DNA from: Nitrospinia bacterium
Lineage (GTDB): Bacteria > Nitrospinota > Nitrospinia > Nitrospinales > JAJDAT01
Length of the DNA: 64,000 bases
Assembly (NCBI GenBank): GCA_029261715.1
Contig: JAJDAT010000040.1
Span: forward strand, 1 to 64,000
Direction: 5' to 3'
Shown: in pieces, positions 29,688 through 37,555 of the stretch
How the letters are laid out: each line of letters begins with the position of its first letter
Numbering within the stretch: the first letter of the stretch is position 1
Translations under genes and position numbers: made by a program
Notes under the pieces: model-generated
What the model was told of the DNA's origin: nothing
Databases searched by the model: none
The model's input: only the letters and a program-made list of their open reading frames with translations

Positions 29688-29701
29688 TTGACAGCTGTCA
29701 A
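29688..29701. promoter_or_regulatory. 14-bp perfect palindrome, candidate operator
   Basis: TTGACAGCTGTCAA is perfectly self-complementary. It lies 90 bp upstream of the zinc-ribbon/FGE-fold/MFS operon and 80 bp downstream of the maf stop codon. The size and symmetry suit a dimeric repressor site, but no regulator gene is adjacent. Confidence 0.35.
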
Positions 29702-29781
29702 TTAAATTCGCAAGCAGAGCCTTGTTTTTCAATGAGATCCATATCTAAAAGTCAATAATAAAAATCAAAAAGAAATTTTTC

Positions 29782-30363
29782 TCAAGCTAAATAACCGGCA
29801 CGAATTAATAGAGGCTTTACTATTTCTAAAGGGAAACCCACGATGTTGGAATAAGAACCCTTATGAGATTCTATCAATTCCGCTCCTTTACCCTGAATGG
29901 CGTATGCGCCAGCCTTATCCATTGGCTCCCCAGTTGCAACATAATCGCTTATTTGATCATCGGTTAAAGTCTTAAACTGTACGATAGAAACTTCTGCCTG
30001 AACAAAGTCATTAATTCCGGGACCCGCTGCAGCAACACCCGTAATGACTTGATGAAGGTTGCCCGAAAGCAACCGTAAAATCCTGCAAGCGTCTTTTTCG
30101 TCTTCAGGCTTGCCTAAAATTTCATCGTCAAAAGCAACGACTGTATCCGCCCCAATGACAAATCGACCTGGGTTACTCTTCGCTACCCATACCATCTTTT
30201 TTTCAGCCAAGTTTTGAACATTTTCTATTGGAGATTTTTTTTGATCTATAATTTCTTCAGCCTCGCTGACCATCACTTCGAAATGAGAAGTCAAAGTTTT
30301 TAGCAACTCGCGTCTTCGAGGAGATTGAGAAGCTAAAATTATAGGTGGCAATGTTTTTGACAA
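29782..30363 (-). CDS. maf: Maf-family nucleoside triphosphate pyrophosphatase
   Basis: 193 residues. Maf enzymes hydrolyse non-canonical or surplus NTPs (dTTP/UTP or m7GTP) to monophosphates. The family motifs are clear: LASQSPRRRELL near the start, GADTVVAFDDEILGKP with the catalytic aspartate, and YAIQGKGAELI followed by SYSNIVGFPLE. Full length. Which of the YhdE or YceF substrate classes applies is not decided here. Read divergently from the parvulin gene at 30463. Confidence 0.94.
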   Translation of the reverse strand: MSKTLPPIILASQSPRRRELLKTLTSHFEVMVSEAEEIIDQKKSPIENVQNLAEKKMVWVAKSNPGRFVIGADTVVAFDDEILGKPEDEKDACRILRLLSGNLHQVITGVAAAGPGINDFVQAEVSIVQFKTLTDDQISDYVATGEPMDKAGAYAIQGKGAELIESHKGSYSNIVGFPLEIVKPLLIRAGYLA

Positions 30364-30462
30364 AATTTTCTCTCCAATGATAGAATTTCTACTTACAAAT
30401 TTAAAGATTCCACTAAAAACAAAAGTCTTAAAAAAATATTAATCAATAATAGGTAAATTTCA

Positions 30463-30852
30463 ATGGTAGGTTATTCGCATCGAGTTCAAATAAGACATGT
30501 CGTTGTAGACAAAGAAGAAGTCGCTAATTTATTAAAAGGATTTTTTGACGACCTTAAAACCCATAAAGCTAAAGTTCAAAGCATGATGAAGTTAGCGGAA
30601 AAATACAGCACATGCTTCTCAAAAGATGATGGAGGCAATTTGGGTTGGCTAGAATTAAGTTCAGATGACCCTAGAAAGCTCAACTATGCGCCTGTTTTTG
30701 AAAATCAGGAATTAGAAAAAACAATCCGAGAAAAAATAGCGGATCATTCCATGAAAAAAGAAGAAGTCTTTGGTCCATTTAAAACCGAACAAGGTTTTCA
30801 TTTAACCATTATAAGCAATTCATTCGGAGGAGATTTCATACCGAATTACTAG
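30463..30852 (+). CDS. short cytoplasmic parvulin-domain protein
   Basis: 129 residues without a signal peptide. The core is parvulin-like: RVQIRHVVVDKEE at the start, MKLAEKYSTCFSKDDGGNLGWLEL, and FGPFKTEQGFHLTII at the end, in the PpiC order. It would be a single-domain cytosolic prolyl isomerase. Its helix between the first strand and the GGxLGW loop is somewhat longer than in minimal parvulins. It lies opposite maf, with the promoters in the ~100-bp gap. Confidence 0.8.
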   Translation: MVGYSHRVQIRHVVVDKEEVANLLKGFFDDLKTHKAKVQSMMKLAEKYSTCFSKDDGGNLGWLELSSDDPRKLNYAPVFENQELEKTIREKIADHSMKKEEVFGPFKTEQGFHLTIISNSFGGDFIPNY

Positions 30853-30887
30853 CTTCGTTAAAAAACAGACAAACATTCTTTTCTTAT

Positions 30888-31172
30888 TTAGGATTCAAAC
30901 TTTTTCCGCCTTCTGATAATTTGAGTGGTTCCTGCATGAACGACCATAGCGCATTCAGAAGGCGAAGTCCGACAAACGTTAACGAACTCTTGAAGACATT
31001 TATCCTTCGCTTCCGCCTCGTCTTCCGCTTCAGTAGGATATTCCCAAGCCGTTTTAAGAGTCGGAATTCTTTCCAAGCCATGCTCTTCTAACCTAAGAGC
31101 TATATTCTTTAAAACATCTTCAGAAATATCTTTAAACTCTGCAACAATAAGAACATTGTAAATCTGTGACAT
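30888..31172 (-). CDS. conserved-looking hypothetical protein
   Basis: 94 residues, start YNVLIVAEFKDISEDVLKNIALRLEEHGL, an acidic alternating helix (EAEDEAEAKDKCLQEF), then two cysteines and a basic end RRRKKF. No signal or membrane segment, an alpha/beta appearance. Just upstream of its ATG is an AGGAG-like ribosome site (GAGGAGAATT). No family recognised. Confidence 0.65.
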   Translation of the reverse strand: MSQIYNVLIVAEFKDISEDVLKNIALRLEEHGLERIPTLKTAWEYPTEAEDEAEAKDKCLQEFVNVCRTSPSECAMVVHAGTTQIIRRRKKFES

Positions 31173-31318
31173 AATTCTCCTCTTCGCGTTATTAAGGGGT
31201 CTACAATAAATTTTGAGGAATCTCTAATAATTCGATATTTTTACTTGCTGCAACTCGCAAGCCCTTATTTCATAAGGCCTGCTCGTGGCCAAAAACAATT
31301 TTTAGAGGTCTCCTTTTT

Positions 31319-31945
31319 TTATTTATAGGGCAAAACCATTTGCGGTTTATATTCTTGGGTTCGAATTAATTTTCCCTGCCGATCAAACGTTTTTCTAAGA
31401 ATCAATTGACTGTTAGAATAAGTGTATTCGTATTCCAGGACGCCGTCTATATCGAAAGTTTCAGCAATACCATCAGGTAAATCCCTCTTAAAATTCATCT
31501 TAGATTTTAAAGTTCCATCTTTTCGATATTTTAAAACAACTCCATCAAGTTTATCGTTTTTATAATATCCCTTATCTTTTAGATTACCATTTTCGTAGTA
31601 ACCGATTGCGATACCTTCGCGCTTATCGTCCTTATAAGCCCACTCAGTCATTATTTTCCCGCTAGAATAATACAGTTTACTAATTCCCTGCAACCTACCA
31701 TCTTCGTATCGTTTTTCAGATATTAAAATACCGTTTTTAGTAAATTCAAGAGCTAAACCGTGAGGCAATCCTACTTCATTGAACTCAATTTTTGAACTAA
31801 GTTTTCCGTTGGGATAATATGAACTAATAGTTTCCGCAACAGCTACTTGGCTTAGAGTAAAAGCAAGAACATTACCTATTAAGATCCAAAAAATTTGCGG
31901 TCTCAGTGAAAACAAAACTATTCGCAAATCAATAAATCCTCTCAT
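31319..31945 (-). CDS. MORN-type repeat protein (YwqK-like)
   Basis: 208 residues. An N-terminal hydrophobic segment (~8-38) looks like a signal peptide or anchor. The rest consists of about six YwqK/MORN-like repeats of ~22 residues with the pattern YYxNGxLxxKxxYKNDKLDGxxxxY. Such proteins are often labelled YwqK family antitoxins, but no toxin gene is adjacent. It follows the TPR glycosyltransferase by 13 bp on the same strand, so the two are probably co-transcribed. Confidence 0.8.
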   Translation of the reverse strand: MRGFIDLRIVLFSLRPQIFWILIGNVLAFTLSQVAVAETISSYYPNGKLSSKIEFNEVGLPHGLALEFTKNGILISEKRYEDGRLQGISKLYYSSGKIMTEWAYKDDKREGIAIGYYENGNLKDKGYYKNDKLDGVVLKYRKDGTLKSKMNFKRDLPDGIAETFDIDGVLEYEYTYSNSQLILRKTFDRQGKLIRTQEYKPQMVLPYK

Positions 31946-31958
31946 CCGTTAAATAATC

Positions 31959-33881
31959 TCAATTGTCGGTTGCTTTCGCTAAAGCCAATTTAGCGGGTTC
32001 ATAATCTGGTTTGAGTTTTAGAATACTTTCCCAAACATGGATAGCCTCTTTCTTTTTACCCGCAATCCAATGGGCTCTACCCAGATTAAAAATAAACCCA
32101 GGCTGACGCGGAGACCATTTTATAGCGTTTTGAAAGGCATTAGTCGCTTCGGAAACTCTACCGACAGATAATAAGAGACCGCCTAAATTATTATAAATTT
32201 CAGGTTGATTGGAATCTAGAGCCAACGCTCGTTTATAGTGATCAATAGCGCCTAAATAGTTTTTGCTAAGCGTTAAAGCTCCCGCTTTGAATATCAACGC
32301 TTCAAAAAAATCTGGTTTAAGCTGCAAAGCATGATCAATTCTTTCCAACGCTTCTTCAATTTTTCCTCTTCTGATCAAAACAGAACCCAAGTTCGCCACG
32401 GTTAAAGCGTCGTCAGGCTGAATTTTTATAGCCAACCTATATTGTTCTTCTGCATTTTCCAATTTCCCTTGCGACGCAAAAGCGTTTCCCAATTCAACCT
32501 TTAACGCAGCAAACTGAGGGTCCATTTCGATAGCTTCACCCCACTTAATATAAGCTCTTTCATAATTTCCTTCTCTAGCTAATTTTTTCGCTTTTTGATT
32601 TATATCAGACGCGTAATTATGAAGGGCTAATTTATTATCTGGATCGATTCCTAAAACATACTGGTAAATAGTTTCATTATTTTTCCATTTACTTGCCTGG
32701 AACCAGGATGAATGACTTAAAACAATAAAAACTGCAAACCCCAAAACGGTTCCCAGCCTTTGCCATCGTTTTTCAATGAAACTGCCAAATCCCCAAACTA
32801 TCAATACAGTAATACCTATCGACGGTATATACGTGTATCTATCAGCCATAGATTGATGACCTACTTGGACAAGGCCTATTACTGGAATCAAAGAGATTAA
32901 AAACCAAACCCATCCCATTAACACAAAAGGAAAACGGTCTTTGATATAAAAAAACAAACCCGTTAAGACAACCAGAAAAAATAAAGCCGAAAGTCCCCCT
33001 AACCAAGTAATCAATTCTTTCGGGTGAGAGTAAAAAAGGATTAAATCTTGAGGCCATATAATCTTCTCTATGTAGAGAAAATAAGATTCAAATGCGTTGG
33101 AAAAGCGAACCCATAATGGAAACTCTTCAAACGATTTGATTGAAGAATCCATAGATTGAGCCTTGATCGTTAACCAAGAAGCAATACCAACTAAAACTAA
33201 TAAGGGGAGTTTTTCGAAAAATTTATTGAGTAAATTCGCAAAACTAGCCGTATCGGTCTCTTTATTAAATAATCTTTGAAGCGGCCAATAATCCAAAGCT
33301 AGTAATAAAATGGGTAGCGTAACTAGCATCGGTTTAGCTAATAGCCCTAGAGTAAATAAAAAAGCGACACACAAATAGCGAGTTAGATTTGGCTTTTCGA
33401 CATACAACAAGTAAACATAAATTGTCAAAAACCCAAAAAATGCGGATAGAACATCTTTACGTTCCGCCGCCCAGGCAACCGATTCTACCCGCAGAGGATG
33501 AACTACAAAAAAAGCGGCCACAAAAGCGCTTTTCCATAAACATCCTGTTGCGTGGCGCAAAATAAAAAACAACAACCAGCCATTAACCAAATGAAGACTT
33601 GCATTGACTAAATGGTGAGCGCCTGGATTCTTTCCAAACGCTTGGATATCTAACATATGGGATATCCAAGTCAAAGGATGCCAATTCCCTCCATAAGCGT
33701 CAGTAAAAGCCCATTTTATATTTTCTTTTGTTAGTCCATCCTTGATATACGGATTTTCATAAATATAAACATCGTCGTCAAAGTTGATAAATTCATGATT
33801 CACTGTTTGCCCATAAATAGCCATAGTAGCTAGCGTTAAAATTAGACAAACAACAAATTCATACCGGTAACGATTTATCAT
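31959..33881 (-). CDS. GT-C-type membrane glycosyltransferase with C-terminal TPR (TMTC-like)
   Basis: 640 residues. The first ~420 form nine to eleven membrane helices. The first periplasmic loop carries NFDDDVYIYENPYI, the acidic motif of GT-C enzymes of the TMTC/PMT-like class, and VHPLRVESVAWAAERKDVL is another hallmark. Residues ~425-640 are five to six TPR units. The family transfers a sugar from a polyprenyl phosphate to proteins or glycans outside the inner membrane. The donor could come from a family 2 enzyme such as that at 25153. First gene of a pair with the MORN-type protein. Confidence 0.85.
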   Translation of the reverse strand: MINRYRYEFVVCLILTLATMAIYGQTVNHEFINFDDDVYIYENPYIKDGLTKENIKWAFTDAYGGNWHPLTWISHMLDIQAFGKNPGAHHLVNASLHLVNGWLLFFILRHATGCLWKSAFVAAFFVVHPLRVESVAWAAERKDVLSAFFGFLTIYVYLLYVEKPNLTRYLCVAFLFTLGLLAKPMLVTLPILLLALDYWPLQRLFNKETDTASFANLLNKFFEKLPLLVLVGIASWLTIKAQSMDSSIKSFEEFPLWVRFSNAFESYFLYIEKIIWPQDLILFYSHPKELITWLGGLSALFFLVVLTGLFFYIKDRFPFVLMGWVWFLISLIPVIGLVQVGHQSMADRYTYIPSIGITVLIVWGFGSFIEKRWQRLGTVLGFAVFIVLSHSSWFQASKWKNNETIYQYVLGIDPDNKLALHNYASDINQKAKKLAREGNYERAYIKWGEAIEMDPQFAALKVELGNAFASQGKLENAEEQYRLAIKIQPDDALTVANLGSVLIRRGKIEEALERIDHALQLKPDFFEALIFKAGALTLSKNYLGAIDHYKRALALDSNQPEIYNNLGGLLLSVGRVSEATNAFQNAIKWSPRQPGFIFNLGRAHWIAGKKKEAIHVWESILKLKPDYEPAKLALAKATDN

Positions 33882-34032
33882 ATTAAATTTAAATATACTT
33901 ATCTGGATCAGTTTATTAGGCTACTGCGTTTTTTGATCGGGCAAATATAATTTAATAATCTTTTGCCGCATCAATGATGTCTTACGAAATTAGAAAATTC
34001 AAGAATATTACTAATCAGTTAATAATGGGGAC

Positions 34033-34051
34033 TTGTCATTCCGAATGACAA
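34033..34051. promoter_or_regulatory. 19-bp inverted repeat upstream of yjbQ
   Basis: TTGTCATTC and GAATGACAA flank a single central C and are perfectly complementary. It lies within 20-70 bp of the yjbQ start. It may be an operator, or a relic of the dispersed GTCAT...ATGAC repeats seen near 233 and 4149. Confidence 0.35.
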
Positions 34052-34117
34052 TAGTAAAATAAAAATAGCGTGGCAAAATATTTAAATTTATTCCCAGCTA
34101 GCCTGGAAAAACTAAAA

Positions 34118-34543
34118 TTGTCTTTAAAAGTACAAACTGAATCTGTCTCCGTCGAAACAAAAGGTTTTGCGGATATTATCGATATCACTCAACCTATCGT
34201 CGATATAACCTCTAAATCTGACTTAAATGATGGTACCGTAACAGTTTTTATTCCTGGGTCTACGGCGGGAATCACAACTATCGAATACGAGCCGGGAGCG
34301 GTGGAAGATCTGCAAAAAGCCATTGACAGATTAGCCCCTATAAATTTACATTATGCTCATGACGCTCGGTGGGGAGACGGTAACGGTTTTTCTCATGTTC
34401 GCGCGGCTTTGATGGGAGCCTCAATAACAATCCCATTTAATAATAAAAACTTATTGTTAGGAACCTGGCAACAAATCGTTTTATGCGATTTCGACAATAG
34501 GCCACGATCCAGAAACGTTTTAATCCAATTAATGGGAGTGTAA
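34118..34543 (+). CDS. yjbQ: YjbQ family protein (UPF0047)
   Basis: Small beta-rich enzyme family, annotated elsewhere as secondary thiamine-phosphate synthase. Seen here: GFADIIDIT, DGTVTVFIPGSTAGITTIEYE, HDARWGDGNGFSHVRAALMG with the conserved histidines, and GTWQQIVLCDFDNRPRSR. I take the TTG at 34118, which gives 141 residues, close to the usual family size. A GTG at 34070 is possible and would add 16 residues. It is 2 bp from the zinc-ribbon gene and forms a compact three-gene set with dtd. The physiological role is unsettled. Confidence 0.88.
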   Translation: MSLKVQTESVSVETKGFADIIDITQPIVDITSKSDLNDGTVTVFIPGSTAGITTIEYEPGAVEDLQKAIDRLAPINLHYAHDARWGDGNGFSHVRAALMGASITIPFNNKNLLLGTWQQIVLCDFDNRPRSRNVLIQLMGV

Positions 34544-34545
34544 AA

Positions 34546-34719
34546 ATGGAGCCGAAAAAATTCCTCGGCGTCATGTTTGAATGCTGCAACGTTTACCAAA
34601 GAATTTACCTCAACAAAGATAAAAACGCCTACGAAGGCCGCTGCCCCAAATGCTACAAACTCGTTAAAGCGCGAGTGGGACCCGGCGGAACCAGCTCTCG
34701 TATGTTTAGGGCGCGATAA
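34546..34719 (+). CDS. small zinc-ribbon protein between yjbQ and dtd
   Basis: 57 residues in a frame different from the longer ORF that overlaps it. It starts 2 bp after the yjbQ stop and ends 1 bp before the dtd GTG. Two cysteine pairs, CC at 13-14 and CPKC at about 34-37, suit one zinc site. The sequence also has FLGVMFECCNVYQRIYLN and ends basic. Its exact fit between two well-defined genes argues that it is real and translationally coupled. No name known. Confidence 0.75.
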   Translation: MEPKKFLGVMFECCNVYQRIYLNKDKNAYEGRCPKCYKLVKARVGPGGTSSRMFRAR

Positions 34720-34720
34720 A

Positions 34721-35158
34721 GTGAGGTTAGTCGTTCAAAGAGTTTTGTCCTCCTCCGTTTCTATAAAAAACGAACAAATTGCTAAAATTGGTCAAGGATT
34801 AACCGTTTTGATTGGGATTGAAAAAGGTGATGTCGAAAGCCAAGCGATTTTTCTCGTCGATAAAATCGCCAATTTACGCATCTTTGCCGATGAAAACGGA
34901 AAAATGAATAAATCCTGTCTGGATATTAACGGCGAAATTTTAGCGGTTTCCCAATTTACTTTAGCTGGGGATTGTTCAAAAGGCCGCAGACCAGGTTTCG
35001 ATAACGCCGCTCCGCCAAAAGAAGCCGAATCTCTATACAATTTTTTTGTAGATCTGCTCCGGCAAACTGGGATTAAGGTTCAAACTGGTGTCTTCGCCGC
35101 TGACATGCTTGTCGATATTCAAAACGACGGCCCTGTTACTTTTCTTTTAGAAAAATAA
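34721..35158 (+). CDS. dtd: D-aminoacyl-tRNA deacylase
   Basis: 145 residues, the standard DTD length, when begun at the GTG of 34721 (MRLVVQRVLSSSV). DTD removes D-amino acids (and glycine from tRNA-Ala) to proofread tRNA charging. The catalytic motifs SQFTLAG and NAAPPKEAESLYNFF (the Gly-cisPro region) are present. A longer reading from 34577 runs through the zinc-ribbon gene in another frame and has no similarity to DTD in its extra part. Last gene of yjbQ-zinc ribbon-dtd. Confidence 0.94.
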   Translation: MRLVVQRVLSSSVSIKNEQIAKIGQGLTVLIGIEKGDVESQAIFLVDKIANLRIFADENGKMNKSCLDINGEILAVSQFTLAGDCSKGRRPGFDNAAPPKEAESLYNFFVDLLRQTGIKVQTGVFAADMLVDIQNDGPVTFLLEK

Positions 35159-35178
35159 ATCTCTTCTCGGTAACTCTT

Positions 35179-36375
35179 TTATCGAGTGGCAATGTTGGTT
35201 GCCCCAGAAGAGGATGCAGGAAGAGCTTTTCCTTTAATAATTGCGGCAAAACTTTCTGGTTTGAGCTTATATATTCTGTAGTATTCCTTTAAATTTTTCG
35301 CTGCTTTATCGGCAATATCTGTTTGCTTATCCGCTCGAAACAGTTTTTCAGCCCAAATAGAATTCATTACGGCGCTGTTTCCATCCTGTTTTACATGATA
35401 AAGTTTGCCCAAACTAAAATAAGCGAATTTATTTCGAGGGTTCATTTCGATCACCTTTTTGTAAGCCGCAATCGAAAGAGAAAACTTTTTTAGTTCCGCA
35501 TACACTTTACCCAAAGTCTGGTAGCTCTTTTCATCTTTGGGGTTTAACCGAACGGCTTCTTTTAAAGAATCCATCGCTCTTCTATAATCCCCTTGTTTTT
35601 CATAAACCCAACCTAAAACCGCATGCGGCTTAGCAATTTCATAGTCAACTTGTAACGCTCCTCTTAGTACAGATATGGCTTTGCTATATTCTTCCATCTT
35701 GGCTAATACAACACCTTTATTAAATCTCCCGTTTAGATAATCAGGTTGTATTTTTAATATTTCGTCAAATTGTTCTAAGGCTTTTTCCAGTTCCCCCACC
35801 TTTTGATAAGCAACCCCTAAATTATTTCTCGCTTCAATATAATTAGGATCAATTTTGATGAAGTCTTCCCAAATTTTTATGGCTTTTTGTGTCTGACCTT
35901 GCGCGTCATACGCTAATGCAAGACCGTTGTTAGCGTCAGGTTGTTTTGGATCTTTTTTTAGAGCCATTTTGAATAAAGAAACAGCTTTTTTAGGATTACT
36001 CTTTTTTAAAGCCACCGTTGCAAAAACCGATATTGAATCGACGTCTTTTGGATTTAAAGCGACTGCTTTTTTAAGCTGGGTTTCGGCTTTATCATATTTC
36101 CCTAAATAATAAAAAGCTAAGCCATATTTGGCGAGGGTATCAAGGTAATTCTTTTTTTTGCGAACAACATTCCTAAAACTCTCGGCGGCCTTGTCATATT
36201 GCTTCTGGTTCATATACAGCATGCCTAGCTTGTAATAAGATTCGTAATCGCTTTCGTCTTTTTTTACGTATGAGGAATATCTCGCTATTTGTTGCTCTGG
36301 AGTTTCAGGTTCGCTTGCGCAGGCTGAAATTAGAAAAGTAATTAAAATGAAAATAGGAAAATTTACGCTTTTCAT
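35179..36375 (-). CDS. TPR lipoprotein
   Basis: 398 residues. The signal peptide ends in a lipobox LISAC (Cys19), followed by ASEPE, so it should reach the outer membrane. About nine TPR units from residue ~40 to ~360, of the type YDKAAESFRNVVRKKKNYLD. Similar proteins act as pilus assembly (PilF-like) or envelope scaffolds, which would fit an organism with a pilin-like gene, but the family cannot be fixed. It converges with dtd with a 20-bp gap. Confidence 0.85.
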   Translation of the reverse strand: MKSVNFPIFILITFLISACASEPETPEQQIARYSSYVKKDESDYESYYKLGMLYMNQKQYDKAAESFRNVVRKKKNYLDTLAKYGLAFYYLGKYDKAETQLKKAVALNPKDVDSISVFATVALKKSNPKKAVSLFKMALKKDPKQPDANNGLALAYDAQGQTQKAIKIWEDFIKIDPNYIEARNNLGVAYQKVGELEKALEQFDEILKIQPDYLNGRFNKGVVLAKMEEYSKAISVLRGALQVDYEIAKPHAVLGWVYEKQGDYRRAMDSLKEAVRLNPKDEKSYQTLGKVYAELKKFSLSIAAYKKVIEMNPRNKFAYFSLGKLYHVKQDGNSAVMNSIWAEKLFRADKQTDIADKAAKNLKEYYRIYKLKPESFAAIIKGKALPASSSGATNIATR

Positions 36376-36551
36376 ATTTTTATAGGAGACAATTTTTGGA
36401 GGTTCTTCTTTAAAAATCTTATTGGGGTTTTTCTAGATTAATCCAATGCTTCTTTTCAAGCATAGAAAAGAGAAGCCATTAAATTCATTATAGACAATCC
36501 AGAAACTTCTAAGGAGATTTTTATGAAAGATAAAGGGTAGGGATAAACTTA

Positions 36552-36761
36552 CTAAAAAGAGGTAAACGTTTTTCGTTCGCTTTCGTACTCCCAGCGGTAA
36601 CCGTAACCATAGGACATTTGCAGGTCACCACCGGTTACAACGTTCCAAGAGACGATGAAAAACTCTTTAAACTTAATTTGCTCTGAGGGAAAATAAAAAA
36701 AGAGAGGATTTACTGCGCAAGGTGCGGCTCTAAGACCACGGGTTGCCAGTGAAAGTTTTGT
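36552..36761 (-). pseudogene. start-less coding remnant downstream of the nuclease gene
   Basis: On the minus strand there is an open frame of 69 codons ending at a TAG (36554-36552), with no start codon before its middle. Its text is protein-like: FKEFFIVSWNVVTGG, then DLQMSYGYGYRWEYESERKTF. It overlaps the last 32 bp of the nuclease gene in a different frame. It may be the original C-terminus cut off by a frameshift, or the tail of a neighbouring gene that was lost. No family recognised. The rest of the 36376-36729 gap holds nothing I can identify. Confidence 0.4.
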
Positions 36762-37374
36762 TCAAAAAAGTTTTTTCCTTATTTTTCCCCGTTTTATCGC
36801 AAAAGGTCGCGACCATTTTCCATTGCTTGGGATACCCCCACCGATTAATGTTAGTGGTATAGATAATGTCGTTCGTAAACCCCACGTAACTGACGAAGAC
36901 CTCATAATAAATATGATCGTAGGGCATTTTTAAAGTTAGACTATATTCTGCCAGCGTTTTTGTATCGTTATCGATCAAGGCCTTTGCAATTTTTTTGAGG
37001 TATCGTTCATATTCTCTCCACTTTTGCCGCTGATTCATAGTCGACCATTGAGGGACAACGTTTTCTGAAAAATTGGGGCCCCCCAGCTCCAAAGCAAATA
37101 TATGGCCTTTATCCGTATCCCATTCCCCGACAGTAATCCAATTAGCTTGCGGATTGGGATTGGTATGCTTCCCGACCCTTAATTTTGGAATAATCACGCC
37201 TCCGGCATATATCGGACGATCTCCACAGTTGATGAGTGGCGAATTTTTTATCGGTTGTAATTTTTGCGCTTTTATCGTGACAGGCGGATAGTTAAATTTC
37301 GATCTTTTTTGGTTAGACGCGTTTCGGAAGCACCAATCATAAGATTTAGTTTGGGTTACTAATTGATAGGGCAT
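36730..37374 (-). CDS. DNA/RNA non-specific endonuclease domain protein (toxin-type)
   Basis: 214 residues. KGHIFALELGGPNFSENVVPQ followed by MNQRQKWREYE matches the catalytic strand-helix pattern of the DNA/RNA non-specific endonuclease family (Endonuclea_NS_2 type), where the DxGH histidine is the general base and the later Asn binds the metal. Such domains often form the C-terminal warhead of polymorphic toxins. Here it stands alone, without a signal peptide or delivery domain and without a clear ribosome site before the ATG. A protein-like remnant in another frame follows it. No immunity gene is evident. Confidence 0.65.
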   Translation of the reverse strand: MPYQLVTQTKSYDWCFRNASNQKRSKFNYPPVTIKAQKLQPIKNSPLINCGDRPIYAGGVIIPKLRVGKHTNPNPQANWITVGEWDTDKGHIFALELGGPNFSENVVPQWSTMNQRQKWREYERYLKKIAKALIDNDTKTLAEYSLTLKMPYDHIYYEVFVSYVGFTNDIIYTTNINRWGYPKQWKMVATFCDKTGKNKEKTFLNKTFTGNPWS

Positions 37375-37555
37375 TCAGGAGATTTTTGGTGTTGAAGTTT
37401 AAAATAATGGTTCAGGTCGAACCCATCACCAATCCATTTGCGAGTTCATGAAATTTCCTGCAGATGGCGAGGTTTTTCCATCCCGATGCCTATTTTCAGC
37501 AGCCAGGAGCCTCTTGAAACACCACTGATGGCTTTTTTAAATAGAAAATGCGGGC

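Noticed and set aside
31319-31945. toxin-antitoxin system based on YwqK-like similarity
   Set aside because: The protein is only MORN-repeat-like with a signal or anchor, and no toxin gene lies next to it. It pairs with a glycosyltransferase instead.
34577-35158. 193-residue reading of dtd
   Set aside because: The first ~48 residues overlap the zinc-ribbon gene in another frame and have no DTD features. The GTG at 34721 gives the standard 145 residues.
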